Below are positions 22,383 to 32,500 of a stretch of DNA of 63,704 nucleotides, one piece after another. Where the stretch lies: assembly GCA_023229785.1 (NCBI GenBank), contig JALNYV010000009.1, positions 1 through 63,704 of the forward strand. The letters are read 5' to 3'. The stretch is from Candidatus Dojkabacteria bacterium. Its GTDB lineage: Bacteria; Patescibacteria; Dojkabacteria; SC72. The notes beneath the pieces are model-generated. The model ran no database searches. It was given only the letters and a program-made list of their open reading frames with translations, and had not been told where the DNA came from. Both the position numbers and the translations under genes were made by a program. The stretch's first letter is position 1; every line of letters begins with the position of its first letter.

Positions 22383-22733
22383 TTACTCTTTGGTTACATC
22401 AGTTTTTTCTGTTGTCGATGTCCCTTCGGTGTTTCCTTGTTGCTGCATCTTTTCTTTCTCTTCTATTTCTTTTTTATATTGTATATACTGGGATTTAGAA
22501 TAATCAATGAGTACTCTTTGACAAAACATACTAAATCGTTTAGGGTCTTTTGGATAAATATCTTCTTTTTGATATCCTTGTTGCTCCGCACACCATCTTA
22601 CTAATTTCATAAATCTATGATCCAATACTAAGTTGACTTCTATGGTACGGTTCTTTTCCCATTCTTTTTCTTTTTTTATTATTTTTTTCTCTTCTTTGCT
22701 TGGTCTGTCTTTTATATATTTATGCTTTGACAT
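22383..22733 (-). CDS. basic DNA-binding-like protein, 116 aa
   Basis: A lysine-rich N-terminus, then RTIEVNLVLDHRFMKLVRWCAEQQGY resembling strand-helix-helix regulators, then a coiled coil and a Thr/Gln-rich tail. It follows the zinc-ribbon gene by one base. Likely regulator at the divergent promoter region. Confidence 0.55.
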   Translation of the reverse strand: MSKHKYIKDRPSKEEKKIIKKEKEWEKNRTIEVNLVLDHRFMKLVRWCAEQQGYQKEDIYPKDPKRFSMFCQRVLIDYSKSQYIQYKKEIEEKEKMQQQGNTEGTSTTEKTDVTKE

Positions 22734-22734
22734 A

Positions 22735-22869
22735 TCATTTTACCTTTTTTCTTTGTTCATTGTTATGCTCAAACCTTTTGAACCAGCATTGATCACAATA
22801 GGTTGTCAATCGCGTGGCTGGTGTATATTTCCTGCCACACTTGTTGCACTCTTTTTGTAATGATGCCAT
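22735..22869 (-). CDS. zinc-ribbon protein, 44 aa
   Basis: Four cysteines in two pairs (CNKCGRKY and CDQC), complete for one zinc. First gene left of the divergent promoter at 22.87-23.02 kb, so it heads the leftward operon. Confidence 0.6.
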   Translation of the reverse strand: MASLQKECNKCGRKYTPATRLTTYCDQCWFKRFEHNNEQRKKVK

Positions 22870-22945
22870 TTGGATTATAATGATTGATATCCGCAACATT
22901 TAAATACTTTTTTATTTTCTGTAGAACTAATGTTGTCTGAGTCAA

Positions 22946-22996
22946 TTAGATTGTGTGAATAGATTCTCTACTCGGGCAAATGTTCACACAATCTAA
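22946..22996. promoter_or_regulatory. 14-bp-arm inverted repeat at the divergent promoter
   Basis: TTAGATTGTGTGAA (22946-22959) and its exact complement (22983-22996) flank a 23-bp centre, in the gap between leftward replication genes and rightward virion genes. It could be an operator controlling both, or a cruciform at a switch point. Confidence 0.75.
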
Positions 22997-23015
22997 ATTC
23001 TAACAATCTTATAAC

Positions 23016-23432
23016 ATGAAACACAGGCGCGAAGAAAAACTCAAACTAAGGCTCGCTGAGGCTGTTGGTCCAAAGGCAAAGTTATCTACTGACAAGGGCA
23101 GGATTGATAGGACTAAATATCATCGTCCTAATGATAAGGACAGGAGGCATAGCGGCCGTACTGTTGTATATTCTGATGATGAAGATTACCCGATACAGAT
23201 TGAATACTATGACGACTGGAGCAATTATAGGGACTCTCAGCGTGACATTAACGGTGATGACACGCGTATAAAGAAGTACCGTCGCCGTAGCGGTTGGAGG
23301 TTCGACTTCTGCAAGTCTGTTGAAGCTAATAATAAAAAGATAAAACGCATGGAAGAGATAAAGAATATCCGCAGACAACGTCGACGTTGGAAAGAAAATA
23401 AATCAGGGATACAAATAGCAGAGTTTAAATAA
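23016..23432 (+). CDS. arginine-rich basic protein, 138 aa
   Basis: Very rich in R, K and D, with an aromatic centre (YPIQIEYYDDWSNYR) and a C-terminal helix ending in RRQRRRWKEN. No membrane segment. First gene of the virion block, locally higher in G+C. It may bind nucleic acid or act as a regulator of virion genes. Confidence 0.6.
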   Translation: MKHRREEKLKLRLAEAVGPKAKLSTDKGRIDRTKYHRPNDKDRRHSGRTVVYSDDEDYPIQIEYYDDWSNYRDSQRDINGDDTRIKKYRRRSGWRFDFCKSVEANNKKIKRMEEIKNIRRQRRRWKENKSGIQIAEFK

Positions 23433-23474
23433 CCTTTATGATATTATTTTATTAATAAAGGAGGTTCGAATTAA

Positions 23475-24005
23475 ATGTTAAATATCATGCAAAAGTTGGT
23501 ACTAGCTTTTGTTACAATAATTGTTGGTCTTGTTTTAGTTACACAAGTCTCTACAAACGTTCTTGGTTCTACACAGAAGGTTACTGCAACACAGTCAATA
23601 GACATATCTACAGCAAGAGTCGCTGGTGGAAGCATCAACGAAAGTAAACAATTCACTCCCACTGTTGTATCTGCAGCAGTCGGTGGTTGGAGAGGAGATA
23701 CTTCTGGTTGTAAGGCTGGTGATGTAATACTTGGAAGTTACGCAAACGCTTCTGGTACTGCATATACAGACACTACAGACATTGTAAGAAGTACTAGCGG
23801 TTATTTTACTTTGGTCAATACCAGTAAGGTATTTGGTTCAAGTAACGTTACAGTATCAACATTGACATATTGTCCCGATGGATATCTTACCCAAGGTTGG
23901 GATGCAACAATATTAAATCTTGTACCCGGTTTCTTTGCACTAGCATTGATGGCTATTGGTATTGGATTATTTTACAGCGTTGCTAGAGAGATTAATCTAT
24001 TATAG
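23475..24005 (+). CDS. coat-like membrane protein, 176 aa
   Basis: A hydrophobic N-terminal segment (LVLAFVTIIVGLVLVTQV), a Thr/Ser/Gly-rich extracellular part, and a C-terminal helix NLVPGFFALALMAIGIGLFYSV shared with the two small proteins at 25.5-26.1 kb. AGGAGGTT precedes the ATG. Two-helix hydrophobic coat proteins are typical of spindle-shaped and other membrane-bearing archaeal viruses. Probably a virion protein. Confidence 0.7.
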   Translation: MLNIMQKLVLAFVTIIVGLVLVTQVSTNVLGSTQKVTATQSIDISTARVAGGSINESKQFTPTVVSAAVGGWRGDTSGCKAGDVILGSYANASGTAYTDTTDIVRSTSGYFTLVNTSKVFGSSNVTVSTLTYCPDGYLTQGWDATILNLVPGFFALALMAIGIGLFYSVAREINLL

Positions 24006-24044
24006 GGCTTATGATTTTATTGAGGTGAAACATTTGATGATAGA

Positions 24045-25274
24045 ATGATAAAGAAAAAAATAAAACTGTTTTGGAAACCGATACAGAAGAAAAAGAAACT
24101 GTTCAAGGTCTCAATGCCAAAGTTCATCAGACCAAAACCTGTGCCTAAAAAGATCAGTATGTTCAAGAAAGTCAGCGTTGGTGACGGTCGTGTGAAGACT
24201 ATCATTTATCCGTATAGGGGCGGTGACGGTGCGATGGAGCATGACTGGAGCCGTAACATGACCATATCTTTCAGGCAGGCGTCCAGGAATCCTTCTACGA
24301 TTAAATTTAAAGGAAAGTCTGGTGAGGAAAGAGAGAGGATGATGATGGAACCTTCTATTGAAGATTCTATCGCGTCTAGGAAGTTTTTACAGTTTGCTCC
24401 TGAAGATGAACGTGTTAAAAAGAAATGGAAAGATATTGGTGATGGCCGGAATTACAAACCTATAAACAGATGTTCTGTATGTGGAGAACCAACTCAAGCG
24501 TTCTATTCTGGAGGAGAATGGTTCTGTTCTACATGTAATCAAGGAATAAAAGAAGAAAGAAAAAGAAGAGAAAAAGGTGATGGTAAGAAGTTTACTGCAA
24601 TTATCTATAAGAAAAAAAGTCCGGCTATAAGAGTGGTTTATCCAAAGGTTACTGAAGAAACAATTGAGAAATATAAGAAAACTCAGCCTGAAGATGAGAT
24701 AATAGAAATTGAAGATGAAGAGAAAAGAGAACTGGCTATGGCTATGAAATTTCCAAGAGGACATAAACCTAAGAGGAGCCATTATGGAGAATACCATTAT
24801 AAAGATACTGAAGATGAAAAAGGCGACGGTAAAATAATACGGTTTGTAGGAGAAGAAGTTAAAGAGCGTGAAGATTTAAATAGAATAACAAAAACAAAAC
24901 CTTGGGGAAAACATATAGTTATTAAAACTCCTAGCGGAAAAAGATACAACACAAAAAATATTGATAGCATTGGATCTAGACATATTTTTCCAATTTCTGA
25001 AGAATGGGACTCAAACACTTTTGGTGATAAAAATACATTTGATATAGAAGTGGATGAAGAATTAGGAGACGGCAGAATGAACCCGCAACTCAATATGGGG
25101 ATCAAGGCCGAGTCTGAGCATCGTGGTACTGTACATTATATAAAGAATGTTATTAAGACTGGTAAAACTATTCCTGATAAAGTTGTATTCAAAAAGATTG
25201 CAATGGACCATTTGAAAGAAGACCCGATGTATTATACTAAGTTAGCAAAGATTGAAAAAAAAAACGTTTTCTAG
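24045..25274 (+). CDS. basic virion protein with zinc ribbon and six GDG motifs, 409 aa
   Basis: The first 45 residues are almost a polycation (MIKKKIKLFWKPIQKKKKLF). A zinc ribbon lies at C143, C146, C161 and C164. The GDG tripeptide occurs at residues 46-48, 60-62, 132-134, 178-180, 260-262 and 341-343, mostly followed by R or K and placed between segments of different character. The pattern suggests a precursor cut at Gly-x-Gly-type sites, or a repeated structural turn. Likely internal, DNA-condensing virion protein. Confidence 0.65.
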   Translation: MIKKKIKLFWKPIQKKKKLFKVSMPKFIRPKPVPKKISMFKKVSVGDGRVKTIIYPYRGGDGAMEHDWSRNMTISFRQASRNPSTIKFKGKSGEERERMMMEPSIEDSIASRKFLQFAPEDERVKKKWKDIGDGRNYKPINRCSVCGEPTQAFYSGGEWFCSTCNQGIKEERKRREKGDGKKFTAIIYKKKSPAIRVVYPKVTEETIEKYKKTQPEDEIIEIEDEEKRELAMAMKFPRGHKPKRSHYGEYHYKDTEDEKGDGKIIRFVGEEVKEREDLNRITKTKPWGKHIVIKTPSGKRYNTKNIDSIGSRHIFPISEEWDSNTFGDKNTFDIEVDEELGDGRMNPQLNMGIKAESEHRGTVHYIKNVIKTGKTIPDKVVFKKIAMDHLKEDPMYYTKLAKIEKKNVF

Positions 25275-25332
25275 GTGAGAAGTTACAAAAGAAAAGAGAA
25301 GAGAATTACGATGAGAATATAGGAGAAAGTAA

Positions 25333-25401
25333 ATGGTAAGAAGAATAAAAAGAAACGACCACAACACATATCGCATTCCAGTTTTGGAACATTGTTCCTA
25401 G
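25333..25401 (+). CDS. possible 22-aa peptide
   Basis: MVRRIKRNDHNTYRIPVLEH, preceded by AGGAGAAAG. Too short to be sure. Confidence 0.25.
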   Translation: MVRRIKRNDHNTYRIPVLEHCS

Positions 25402-25465
25402 TTCTAATTATGTCAGAATGATTCGGGGCATGGGATTATTTTTTACTAGTAATCTCACTCTTACC

Positions 25466-25482
25466 AAGGTTTATATAACCTT
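25466..25482 (+). promoter_or_regulatory. palindromic virion TATA element, copy 1
   Basis: AAGGTTTATATAACCTT, arms AAGGTT/AACCTT around the TATA core, preceded by ACC. Identical to copies at 29254 and 42180. Drives the duplicated coat genes. Confidence 0.8.
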
Positions 25483-25529
25483 TCTTGTATCATATTTCTA
25501 AGGAGGGGTGATTATAAATAAAGAGGAAG

Positions 25530-25814
25530 ATGATAGCAACACTTGTCGGTGGATTCGTATCCATTCTAGTAGGCGTTTCTTTGATAGGCCCAATTTCTGC
25601 ACAAGTAACAACAATAACAACTTCGCTTAACTCAACAGGTTCAACTTGTACTACTTTTGGTACTGCGTCTGCGCAAACTAATTGTCAGTTATGGTTAACT
25701 TCGCCTTGGGGAGCAACAGTTCTTAATCTTGTTCCAGGATTCTTTGCTTTGGCAATACTTGGAGTAGGACTAGCAGTTACATACTCATCATTGCAGCAAG
25801 CAGGTATATTGTAA
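25530..25814 (+). CDS. major-coat-like two-helix protein A, 94 aa
   Basis: Helix 1 MIATLVGGFVSILVGVSLIG, a Thr/Ser-rich loop with two cysteines, helix 2 NLVPGFFALAILGVGLAVTY and end SSLQQAGIL. A tandem paralogue follows at once. Small size, two helices and strong promoter fit a major coat protein packed in a membrane or helical shell, as in spindle-shaped viruses. A purine box GAGGAAG precedes it. Confidence 0.75.
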   Translation: MIATLVGGFVSILVGVSLIGPISAQVTTITTSLNSTGSTCTTFGTASAQTNCQLWLTSPWGATVLNLVPGFFALAILGVGLAVTYSSLQQAGIL

Positions 25815-25843
25815 ACCTCATCTCCTAAACAACTCAAAAAAAA

Positions 25844-26074
25844 ATGATAGCAACACTCGTTGGCGGATTTGTATCTATTCTTGTTGGAGTGTCCTTAATT
25901 GGTCCAATCTCTACACAAGTTAATACTGCTGCTGTGTCTGGTTCAGCATTATATAATGCTTCTAGTTGGGGAGCAACTGTTTTGAACCTTGTTCCAGGAT
26001 TTTTCGCATTAGGAATTTTAGGAATAGGTCTTGCAGTTACATACTCAAGTCTACAGCAAGCTGGGGTACTATAA
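25844..26074 (+). CDS. major-coat-like two-helix protein B, 76 aa
   Basis: Tandem duplicate of protein A: same first 24 residues and same last helix and end, but a shorter loop without cysteines. Many third-codon changes show the copies are old and kept under selection. No ribosome site before it; probably translated from the same message. Confidence 0.75.
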   Translation: MIATLVGGFVSILVGVSLIGPISTQVNTAAVSGSALYNASSWGATVLNLVPGFFALGILGIGLAVTYSSLQQAGVL

Positions 26075-26193
26075 GGAGGCATTAGGTTGATCCAATTAGT
26101 AACCAAGCATAGAAAGTCACAATATATTTTTAATTTTATTAGTTTGACTTTTTTTTTAATGAAGGAAGGTACGGAGGCTTCCAAGGATATAAT

Positions 26194-27009
26194 ATGATAA
26201 ACAAAAATTTTTACTTGGTAACCTCATTAGTTTTAATCGTAATCTTATTTTCAGTCTGCATTATCAGTGCAACAATACCGAGGGTAGTTATTCCATTACC
26301 CTTAACTTCTCAGATAATTATTATCAACGGTTCTGCGATTGGTAACTGTCCTGCAGGGTATGCAATACAGAACCTTACAGGTTCGTCTACGCAATGTGTC
26401 CTGATGCCAACATCATTCAATTCTTCTAATCCTCCTAATATATTTAATCAAATATTAAATACCACTTCTGATGTAATATTTCATAACTTGACCTTGACAG
26501 GTAATATTTTTATATCAGGTAATGTCTCTGTGAAAAGACCTTACTGGTCCGGGTACGATAATTCCACACAGAATTTTTTAAACACGGCTAATGTTCAAGT
26601 AGTAAACATAAGTAACAATAATGATTATGATGCTTGGATGGTCAGTATAGTAAATAGACAAAACATAACTTTCCAACAGACCGGAGATTATCTTATCACC
26701 TTTATACCCGAATTTACTTTAACAACCGGAACAAATAAGGTTATAACTTTCTGGATACGAAAGAACGGTGTTGATGTTCCTTGGAGTAATACCAGGATAT
26801 CACTGCAAACGTCTTCGGCGTATATAGCATCCTCAATAACTTATCATGTGGACATAACAAATCCTGTTACAGATAATATACAGATAATGTGGTGGAGTGA
26901 CAGCACTGATACACAGATAGTTTCTTTAACCGGTCTGACAAGTCCAACCCGTCCATCAATCCCGGGAGTGTTGATTGATATCCAAAAGACTTCGGAGATA
27001 ACACCATGA
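26194..27009 (+). CDS. receptor-binding-type jelly-roll protein, 271 aa
   Basis: Signal/anchor helix at about 7-28, then a linker, then a C-terminal jelly roll at about 140-268 with NITFQQTGDYLITFIPEF, ITFWIRKNGVDVPWSNTRIS and NIQIMWWSDSTDTQIV. This strand order resembles a domain common in phage and virus fibre proteins. Probably a membrane-anchored host-recognition protein. Overlaps the next gene by 4 nt. Confidence 0.7.
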   Translation: MINKNFYLVTSLVLIVILFSVCIISATIPRVVIPLPLTSQIIIINGSAIGNCPAGYAIQNLTGSSTQCVLMPTSFNSSNPPNIFNQILNTTSDVIFHNLTLTGNIFISGNVSVKRPYWSGYDNSTQNFLNTANVQVVNISNNNDYDAWMVSIVNRQNITFQQTGDYLITFIPEFTLTTGTNKVITFWIRKNGVDVPWSNTRISLQTSSAYIASSITYHVDITNPVTDNIQIMWWSDSTDTQIVSLTGLTSPTRPSIPGVLIDIQKTSEITP

Positions 27010-27677
27010 AACTAAAATTATATTTATTTTTTGTATTTGTGATAATGTTTGTAACACCTTTGATATCAGCATTAGATTCTCCTCAGATATTTAAACAATA
27101 CGAGCCAGCAAATCTAACAGTACAATGCATCATCAATGGCAGTTATTGTTCTACTTCAGCAACGTGTAATGTCACGGTGCTTTATCCTAACGGGGGAATA
27201 TTGATTAATAACAAACGTATGACTAATCAGCATTCGTATCATAATTATTCATTACCAGACACTGCAGTGATAGGTGATTATAAATGCACTGCGATATGTT
27301 GCGACATTGGTTATTGTGGTGATAACGATTGTGATTTTAAGATAACTTCTACTGGTGATGATAGTAACTGGAGTTTTTGGATAATACTTGCATTGTTCTC
27401 TGCTACGCTAGTGGGGCTTGCTATATATTCTGGTAACGAATATATGATGTACATGGCTGCAGGTGCTATAACCATTACTGGAATATACAGCCGGATATAC
27501 GGTATAATGGGAATTTCTGATATCTATACACAATCAATTTCTTATGTCATCATCGGCATTGGAATATTTTTCCTGATAATTTCTGTATTAAAAGCAATAG
27601 CAGATGCATCTGATGAGAAAGGTGATCTGGGCGGTTGGGGACCTGGAGGCGAGGATTATGATTTTTATAAAGAGTGA
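27006..27677 (+). CDS. membrane protein with Cys-rich ectodomain, 223 aa
   Basis: A signal peptide (to about residue 22), an ectodomain with eight or more cysteines and sequons (about 25-120), and three membrane helices (about 125-195). It ends in an acidic/Gly tail. Likely envelope protein. Confidence 0.65.
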   Translation: MKLKLYLFFVFVIMFVTPLISALDSPQIFKQYEPANLTVQCIINGSYCSTSATCNVTVLYPNGGILINNKRMTNQHSYHNYSLPDTAVIGDYKCTAICCDIGYCGDNDCDFKITSTGDDSNWSFWIILALFSATLVGLAIYSGNEYMMYMAAGAITITGIYSRIYGIMGISDIYTQSISYVIIGIGIFFLIISVLKAIADASDEKGDLGGWGPGGEDYDFYKE

Positions 27678-27729
27678 TTATAAAAAAGTTTGAAAGGAGG
27701 AAGAACGGAAGAATTAAAACGGAAGAAAG

Positions 27730-28272
27730 ATGAGCGGAGAGTATCAATATCAGGTAGACCCATTAGCAAGTATGGGCGCGTATGCACAAGATGCGTATGG
27801 CGCACCCTATTCCCAAGACGGTTATGGAACTGAAGAATATTACGACCCTGCAGAGGAACAAGAAGAAGAACAGTTTTTAGGTTTCTCTGAAGGTAAACCT
27901 CGTGAAGGTTTGTACGCACTATTCAATAAAGTATTGACATTACCAAAATCTACAAAGGTTGGTAACGTCGATAAACATGAACTGGGAGACCTTGGGATTA
28001 GTGTAAGGGAAGGGTTGAGGGTAGCTTTGATAGGCGAAACTTTTGGACATCCAGTCTTTGCAAAGTTCTTTACTATGCAATCTAACATAGTAACAGATTC
28101 GTCAATGGCTAAGAAAGGATGGTTCACAGAATTGTTTGTTACTTCTAAGAGATTTGCGGAAAGGACTACAGGTAGTCTTTCTCGTCCAGCTGGTCAAGTT
28201 CCGGGAGAACCTCAATCAAAATGGTCGAAATTATTCGGAGGGTCAAAACAGGCAGCACCGCCCCAGCAATAG
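27730..28272 (+). CDS. virion-block protein, 180 aa
   Basis: A Tyr/Gln/Ala-rich disordered start (YQYQVDPLASMGAYAQDAYG), an acidic run (PAEEQEEEQF), then a compact helical part and a Pro/Gln end. No membrane segment. GGAGG lies about 30 nt upstream. Possibly an internal virion or scaffold protein. Confidence 0.6.
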   Translation: MSGEYQYQVDPLASMGAYAQDAYGAPYSQDGYGTEEYYDPAEEQEEEQFLGFSEGKPREGLYALFNKVLTLPKSTKVGNVDKHELGDLGISVREGLRVALIGETFGHPVFAKFFTMQSNIVTDSSMAKKGWFTELFVTSKRFAERTTGSLSRPAGQVPGEPQSKWSKLFGGSKQAAPPQQ

Positions 28273-28958
28273 ACGCTGAAGGTGTTGACCCTAATGACCC
28301 AATACTGAAAAAGAATCCTGCACTGAAAAGTTATATGCAGAAGTTTATTGATTCTGTTAGGATTTTAAATCCTGCAAGGAAGATTGATATGCTTTACAAA
28401 GCAATAATAAAAAAAGATCCTTTACCAGAATTGAACCTAGACAAGAAACTTAATCGTATGCTTTACGAACAGGAACTGAAAGAAAAGGACCGTGAGACTG
28501 ATGACTTCCTGAACCTGAAAAAGAAGAAGTTCAAGTTTGGTTTCAAGGCAAGGAGAGAGATGAAAAAGTCTTTGAAGAAACTTAATTTGATATTAGTATT
28601 ATTCTTGACAAAGACCGGCGAGATAATTGGTCCAACTCTTTATCCAATCTATAGCGGGAACATGGTCATAATAAATCATTGTCCGTATGAACTTGACCCA
28701 AGAGCCGTATGGCGTTTTGGTAAGTTCAGGGCATTAGTGATTAAAGAAATCGACAGGAGGCCTGTTTCTAATCTTGACTGGGATGAAATAAAGAAACGTG
28801 GAGATGCAACGCATAGCGACGAGTTTTTGATAAAGGCTGCTATGAGAGCATACCAAGGAACACCGGCACAGAAGAAGCCATTCAATATCTGGATATTAGT
28901 TATTATCGGAGTAGTTGTAATCGGCGCTCTTATATTCTTTTTTATGAAAGGTTCATAA
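28221..28958 (+). CDS. tail-anchored protein, 245 aa
   Basis: A soluble domain (NLILVLFLTKTGEIIGPTLY; residues about 125-175 alpha/beta) and a C-terminal membrane helix (IWILVIIGVVVIGALIFFFM) with a 4-residue end. Overlaps the previous gene by 52 nt; a later start is possible. Faces the interior with a membrane anchor. Confidence 0.6.
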   Translation: MVEIIRRVKTGSTAPAIDAEGVDPNDPILKKNPALKSYMQKFIDSVRILNPARKIDMLYKAIIKKDPLPELNLDKKLNRMLYEQELKEKDRETDDFLNLKKKKFKFGFKARREMKKSLKKLNLILVLFLTKTGEIIGPTLYPIYSGNMVIINHCPYELDPRAVWRFGKFRALVIKEIDRRPVSNLDWDEIKKRGDATHSDEFLIKAAMRAYQGTPAQKKPFNIWILVIIGVVVIGALIFFFMKGS

Positions 28959-28960
28959 AA

Positions 28961-29203
28961 ATGCCAGCAGATATATTAATCCTTAAGAAGAGAGGAGAAC
29001 GGTATAGAGTAAAGATAAAAGATTCTTTAAGCAGGGGACGACACGCGCCGCCTAACTGTAACATCATTGTTAACATGAAAAACTATAAAGATCTTTCACT
29101 TTTCTTTGAGGATTTAAAAATCCTGTGGGGTTGTCCGGTGGATAAGGCCATCGAGGAATTTAAGAGGAATCAAAGCGAACAAACGAAAGGTCCTTTTTGG
29201 TGA
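28961..29203 (+). CDS. small basic protein, 80 aa
   Basis: An alpha/beta pattern (ADILILKKRGERYRVKIKDS ... YKDLSLFFEDLKILWGCPVD). Follows its neighbour by 2 nt. Possibly a peripheral partner of the tail-anchored protein. Confidence 0.55.
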   Translation: MPADILILKKRGERYRVKIKDSLSRGRHAPPNCNIIVNMKNYKDLSLFFEDLKILWGCPVDKAIEEFKRNQSEQTKGPFW

Positions 29204-29253
29204 TTTTTATTTTTTTTATTTTTTATTTTTTATAATTTTTTTAAGATAAAACC

Positions 29254-29270
29254 AAGGTTTATATAACCTT
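29254..29270 (+). promoter_or_regulatory. palindromic virion TATA element, copy 2
   Basis: Same AAGGTTTATATAACCTT as copy 1, preceded by ACC, 36 nt before the TTG start at 29307. Confidence 0.8.
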
Positions 29271-29306
29271 AATAGTTTTATTATTACTAGTAAAGAGGAT
29301 GATAAA

Positions 29307-29501
29307 TTGAAAAAAAAATTTCTTAGATTAAGAGATGTGTTTAATTTGGTCCAGAATAAATCGAATCATCAATATTCTTATAATTTAAAAAAGAAACAAT
29401 TACCCCAAGGTATCACTCCTAAATCTATTCTAAGCATGAAGATTCCACTGAAAGAGTTTACTCATATTAAGAAAAGGAGATCGACAAGGATAATATGGTA
29501 A
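29307..29501 (+). CDS. basic small protein with TTG start, 64 aa
   Basis: MKKKFLRLRDVFNL and a basic body. The context GAGGATGATAAATTG is the same as at 42.2 kb except for one missing A. There the ATG is used (MIKLKK), while here it runs into a stop and the TTG must serve. Paralogous N-terminus to the 24.0 and 42.2 kb proteins; a DNA-condensing or virion peptide is likely. Confidence 0.5.
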   Translation: MKKKFLRLRDVFNLVQNKSNHQYSYNLKKKQLPQGITPKSILSMKIPLKEFTHIKKRRSTRIIW

Positions 29502-32500
29502 CATCATCATCGTCGACACAGATGAGCACTGTTCATGTGAACCCGTTGAGTGCTCCCAACATGATTGCCACTTCTATACTCTCACAACAATCTGCGTTGA
29601 GGAGCGGCGGTATTCAGACTTTACAATCTACTTCTAGTTCTACCGCCGCTATACAAGACGCACAGCGTAGGATTATGGCTGCTCAGGATGCTGCGGCACA
29701 GGCAGAGAAAGCGTACGAGAATGCTCAACAGGTTAATCAACAACAAGCAGAAGCAGCTGCAAAGTCTGCAGCAGAAGCGGAAGATTGGAAACTTGCAGAG
29801 AACCTTATCTTTAAAGGTAAAGCATACGCTGCTCGTGGTGATACTAGTGCTCAGGGTAAACTTACCAGTCTTCAGTACAAACTAAATTATCTTTCTGAGC
29901 ATGGTTATCAAAGTGCAGAAGCAAAGATTAGAGAAGCAGAATCAAGAAAATCAGTAACAGTGTCTGAAGGATTAGCCGAAGCATTACAAGCAAAGATTGA
30001 TGCTGGTAATAGAGCAATGAACGAGATTAGGACTAAAGGCGTCTCTAATAGATTATCCGATGCTGACCGTGCTAGATTATTATCAATCGGAAAAGAAGGC
30101 CGTGTTGCGCAACAGACTTTGGCTAAAGTTGGATACACTGTAAGTACTCCTTCAACTGATACAACCAAAACTTTTACAGATATACCACCAAAAAATATTG
30201 GAGGTGTTACTCAGTCTGCTCTGGTTCTTAATGACAATTATAAAAAGACAATATCAAAAGGCACTGGATCTTTTACTGCAGCAGTTGATATCGGCAATGG
30301 ACAGATGCAGGATTATATTATTCAGTTTGATAAAGGTATGATTAAGAAATATACTCCTATTGGCAATTCACAAAACATTGGAACAAAACAACCAATGATT
30401 AAATTACAGACAGAACCTTTTCCGTTTGTGCTTTCAGGTTACGAAGCAAAGACTACTCCTTTTGGAGTAAGGTATGAGAAAGTTATAACTCCAACATTAC
30501 AACAACAATTGGAAAAATCAGGTATCAAGATTACAGACTTTGAAAGGCTCGTCGGTAAACCAGGAAAATCAGTTTCTGAAATTGTAAGACGAGAATCTTT
30601 TTATCCGACAAGTCCTGCAGGAGCACTTTCTGTACTCATTTCAGAATCATTAAAAAAGGATCAGACAACACCAATGTATCAAAGGTTTGCTGCAAGAGTT
30701 TTAGAGAAACCTGGCCAAGTAGGTATGAGTGTATCTGATGCTCTAAGAAAAAGTTTACCAAAAGTATCATTACCTAAAATATATATACCAGAAAAAGTCA
30801 TCAATAAAATTCCTTCAATTGCAAGCATAGCCTACACTTCTAAGATACCTTTCTTAGGTGCATCACCTAAACAGATTAAAGAAACTCCATTCATGCCCGT
30901 AGTCACTGGTGCAGCAAATGTCGCTGCTAACGTATTTACATTTGGTAGGGAAAGAGCATATGAATCACCATTACCAATAATAGGAATCTCTCCTAAACAA
31001 ATAAATGTTTTAAAAAAGAGTCTTCCAAAAACTAATTTAGAAAGACAAGATTTTTCAAGGATAGAATTTGCTAATGCTCAAAAGTCTGTTGCTGAGAATT
31101 ATAGTAAACTATTGAAAAACCAAAATGAGATACTGGATAAAACAAGGTCACAGTATAATGAACTTAAAAAAGAGTATGATAAAGAGAGCGATGCATCTAA
31201 GAAGAATGAAATAGCAAACAAGATGAATGTTCTTTCTGGAGAGATTAATGCTTCTGTAGATTTTGAAAGGGGAACTTATGAAGACCTTCAAAAGCTCGGA
31301 TATAATGTTGATTGGTCTAATTATAAATCAAAAGGAATAATCAATATATCACCACCCGAATCTTGGAAAGATCTTCCGTCTGGTTGGCAAGATATAAAAT
31401 CTACTAGACCTCTAACAAAGATTCTATTAGAGAAAGGTTTCGGTTCTGTCGGTAAAGGGTACTCTGCCATAGCCGAGTTTGGACCTCGTGCCGTAGTTGC
31501 AGCCTGGCTTCCTGGCGCAATAACAGATAAGGAACGAGCCAGGGCAAAGGCTGGGGGCATATCTCAGGGTTCACAGTTCATTGGAAAAGTAGTACAGACT
31601 GGTGCAGAGTTTGGAAGTTATGCTGTACCAGTGGTTGGTCCAACAATGATATTAGGACCTACTTTAGAAAAGACTGCAAGAGGAGAACTTAAACAATATG
31701 CAAAAGAAAACCCTTGGGAAGTTGCTGTTGCTGGTTTGTATGTTGGTGGTAAGGCTGCAGAAGCAGGTTATAATTTCTTTAAAACTCCGTCGCTGTATCA
31801 ATTAGGTGCTGAAGAAGGAGCACCTATTGGAGCAAAGAAAGAAGCAGCAAAGATAACTTTAGGGATTATTCCAGAAGAAGGTTCTGCTAAGGCTAGAGTA
31901 ATCATGGTTGCTACATCATCTTCACCCGTAAAAGTAAAACTTACTCCTGCTCAAAAACTGTCTAATGATGTTAGATTTTTAGGTGAAGGTTCTGGTGAAG
32001 CAGTAGGGAAGCCTATGATAAGATTACAATCAATCTTTTCTGATAAGTTTAGTAAGAATATAGAAGGTGTTGGAAAAATAACAAATTATCTTTATACTTC
32101 AAAACCTATTGATATGACTGAAGAAGGAATACAAAAAGCAATATTTACTCGTGGAAGGATATCTGATGGTAAATTAGTTAACAAAAAAGTGTTCATGGGT
32201 TTGGGTGATATAAAACCAATCACTGGAGATGAAGCGTATAATAAATTACCTGATAAATTATTAAGACTATATCAAGAATCTCAATCTCCTAATTTCAATA
32301 AAGATGTTAGTTCTGCATTCAACATATTTCCTCAAGAGAACCGTATTAAATTACGTTCGGATGTAAAAGAACTTGTCAATAAAGTAATGGGGTCAAAATT
32401 ATCAAACAATATTATATTTTCTCCTGCAGAAGATGTTGGAAGTTTTAAAGGTGTGTCTATAGTTTCAGAAATAAAACCTCCACCAATAAAAATAGATATG

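Noticed and set aside
23082..23378. Minus-strand frame opposite the 138-aa arginine-rich gene
   Set aside because: Val/Ile/Thr-rich composition typical of an antisense of Arg/Asp codons.
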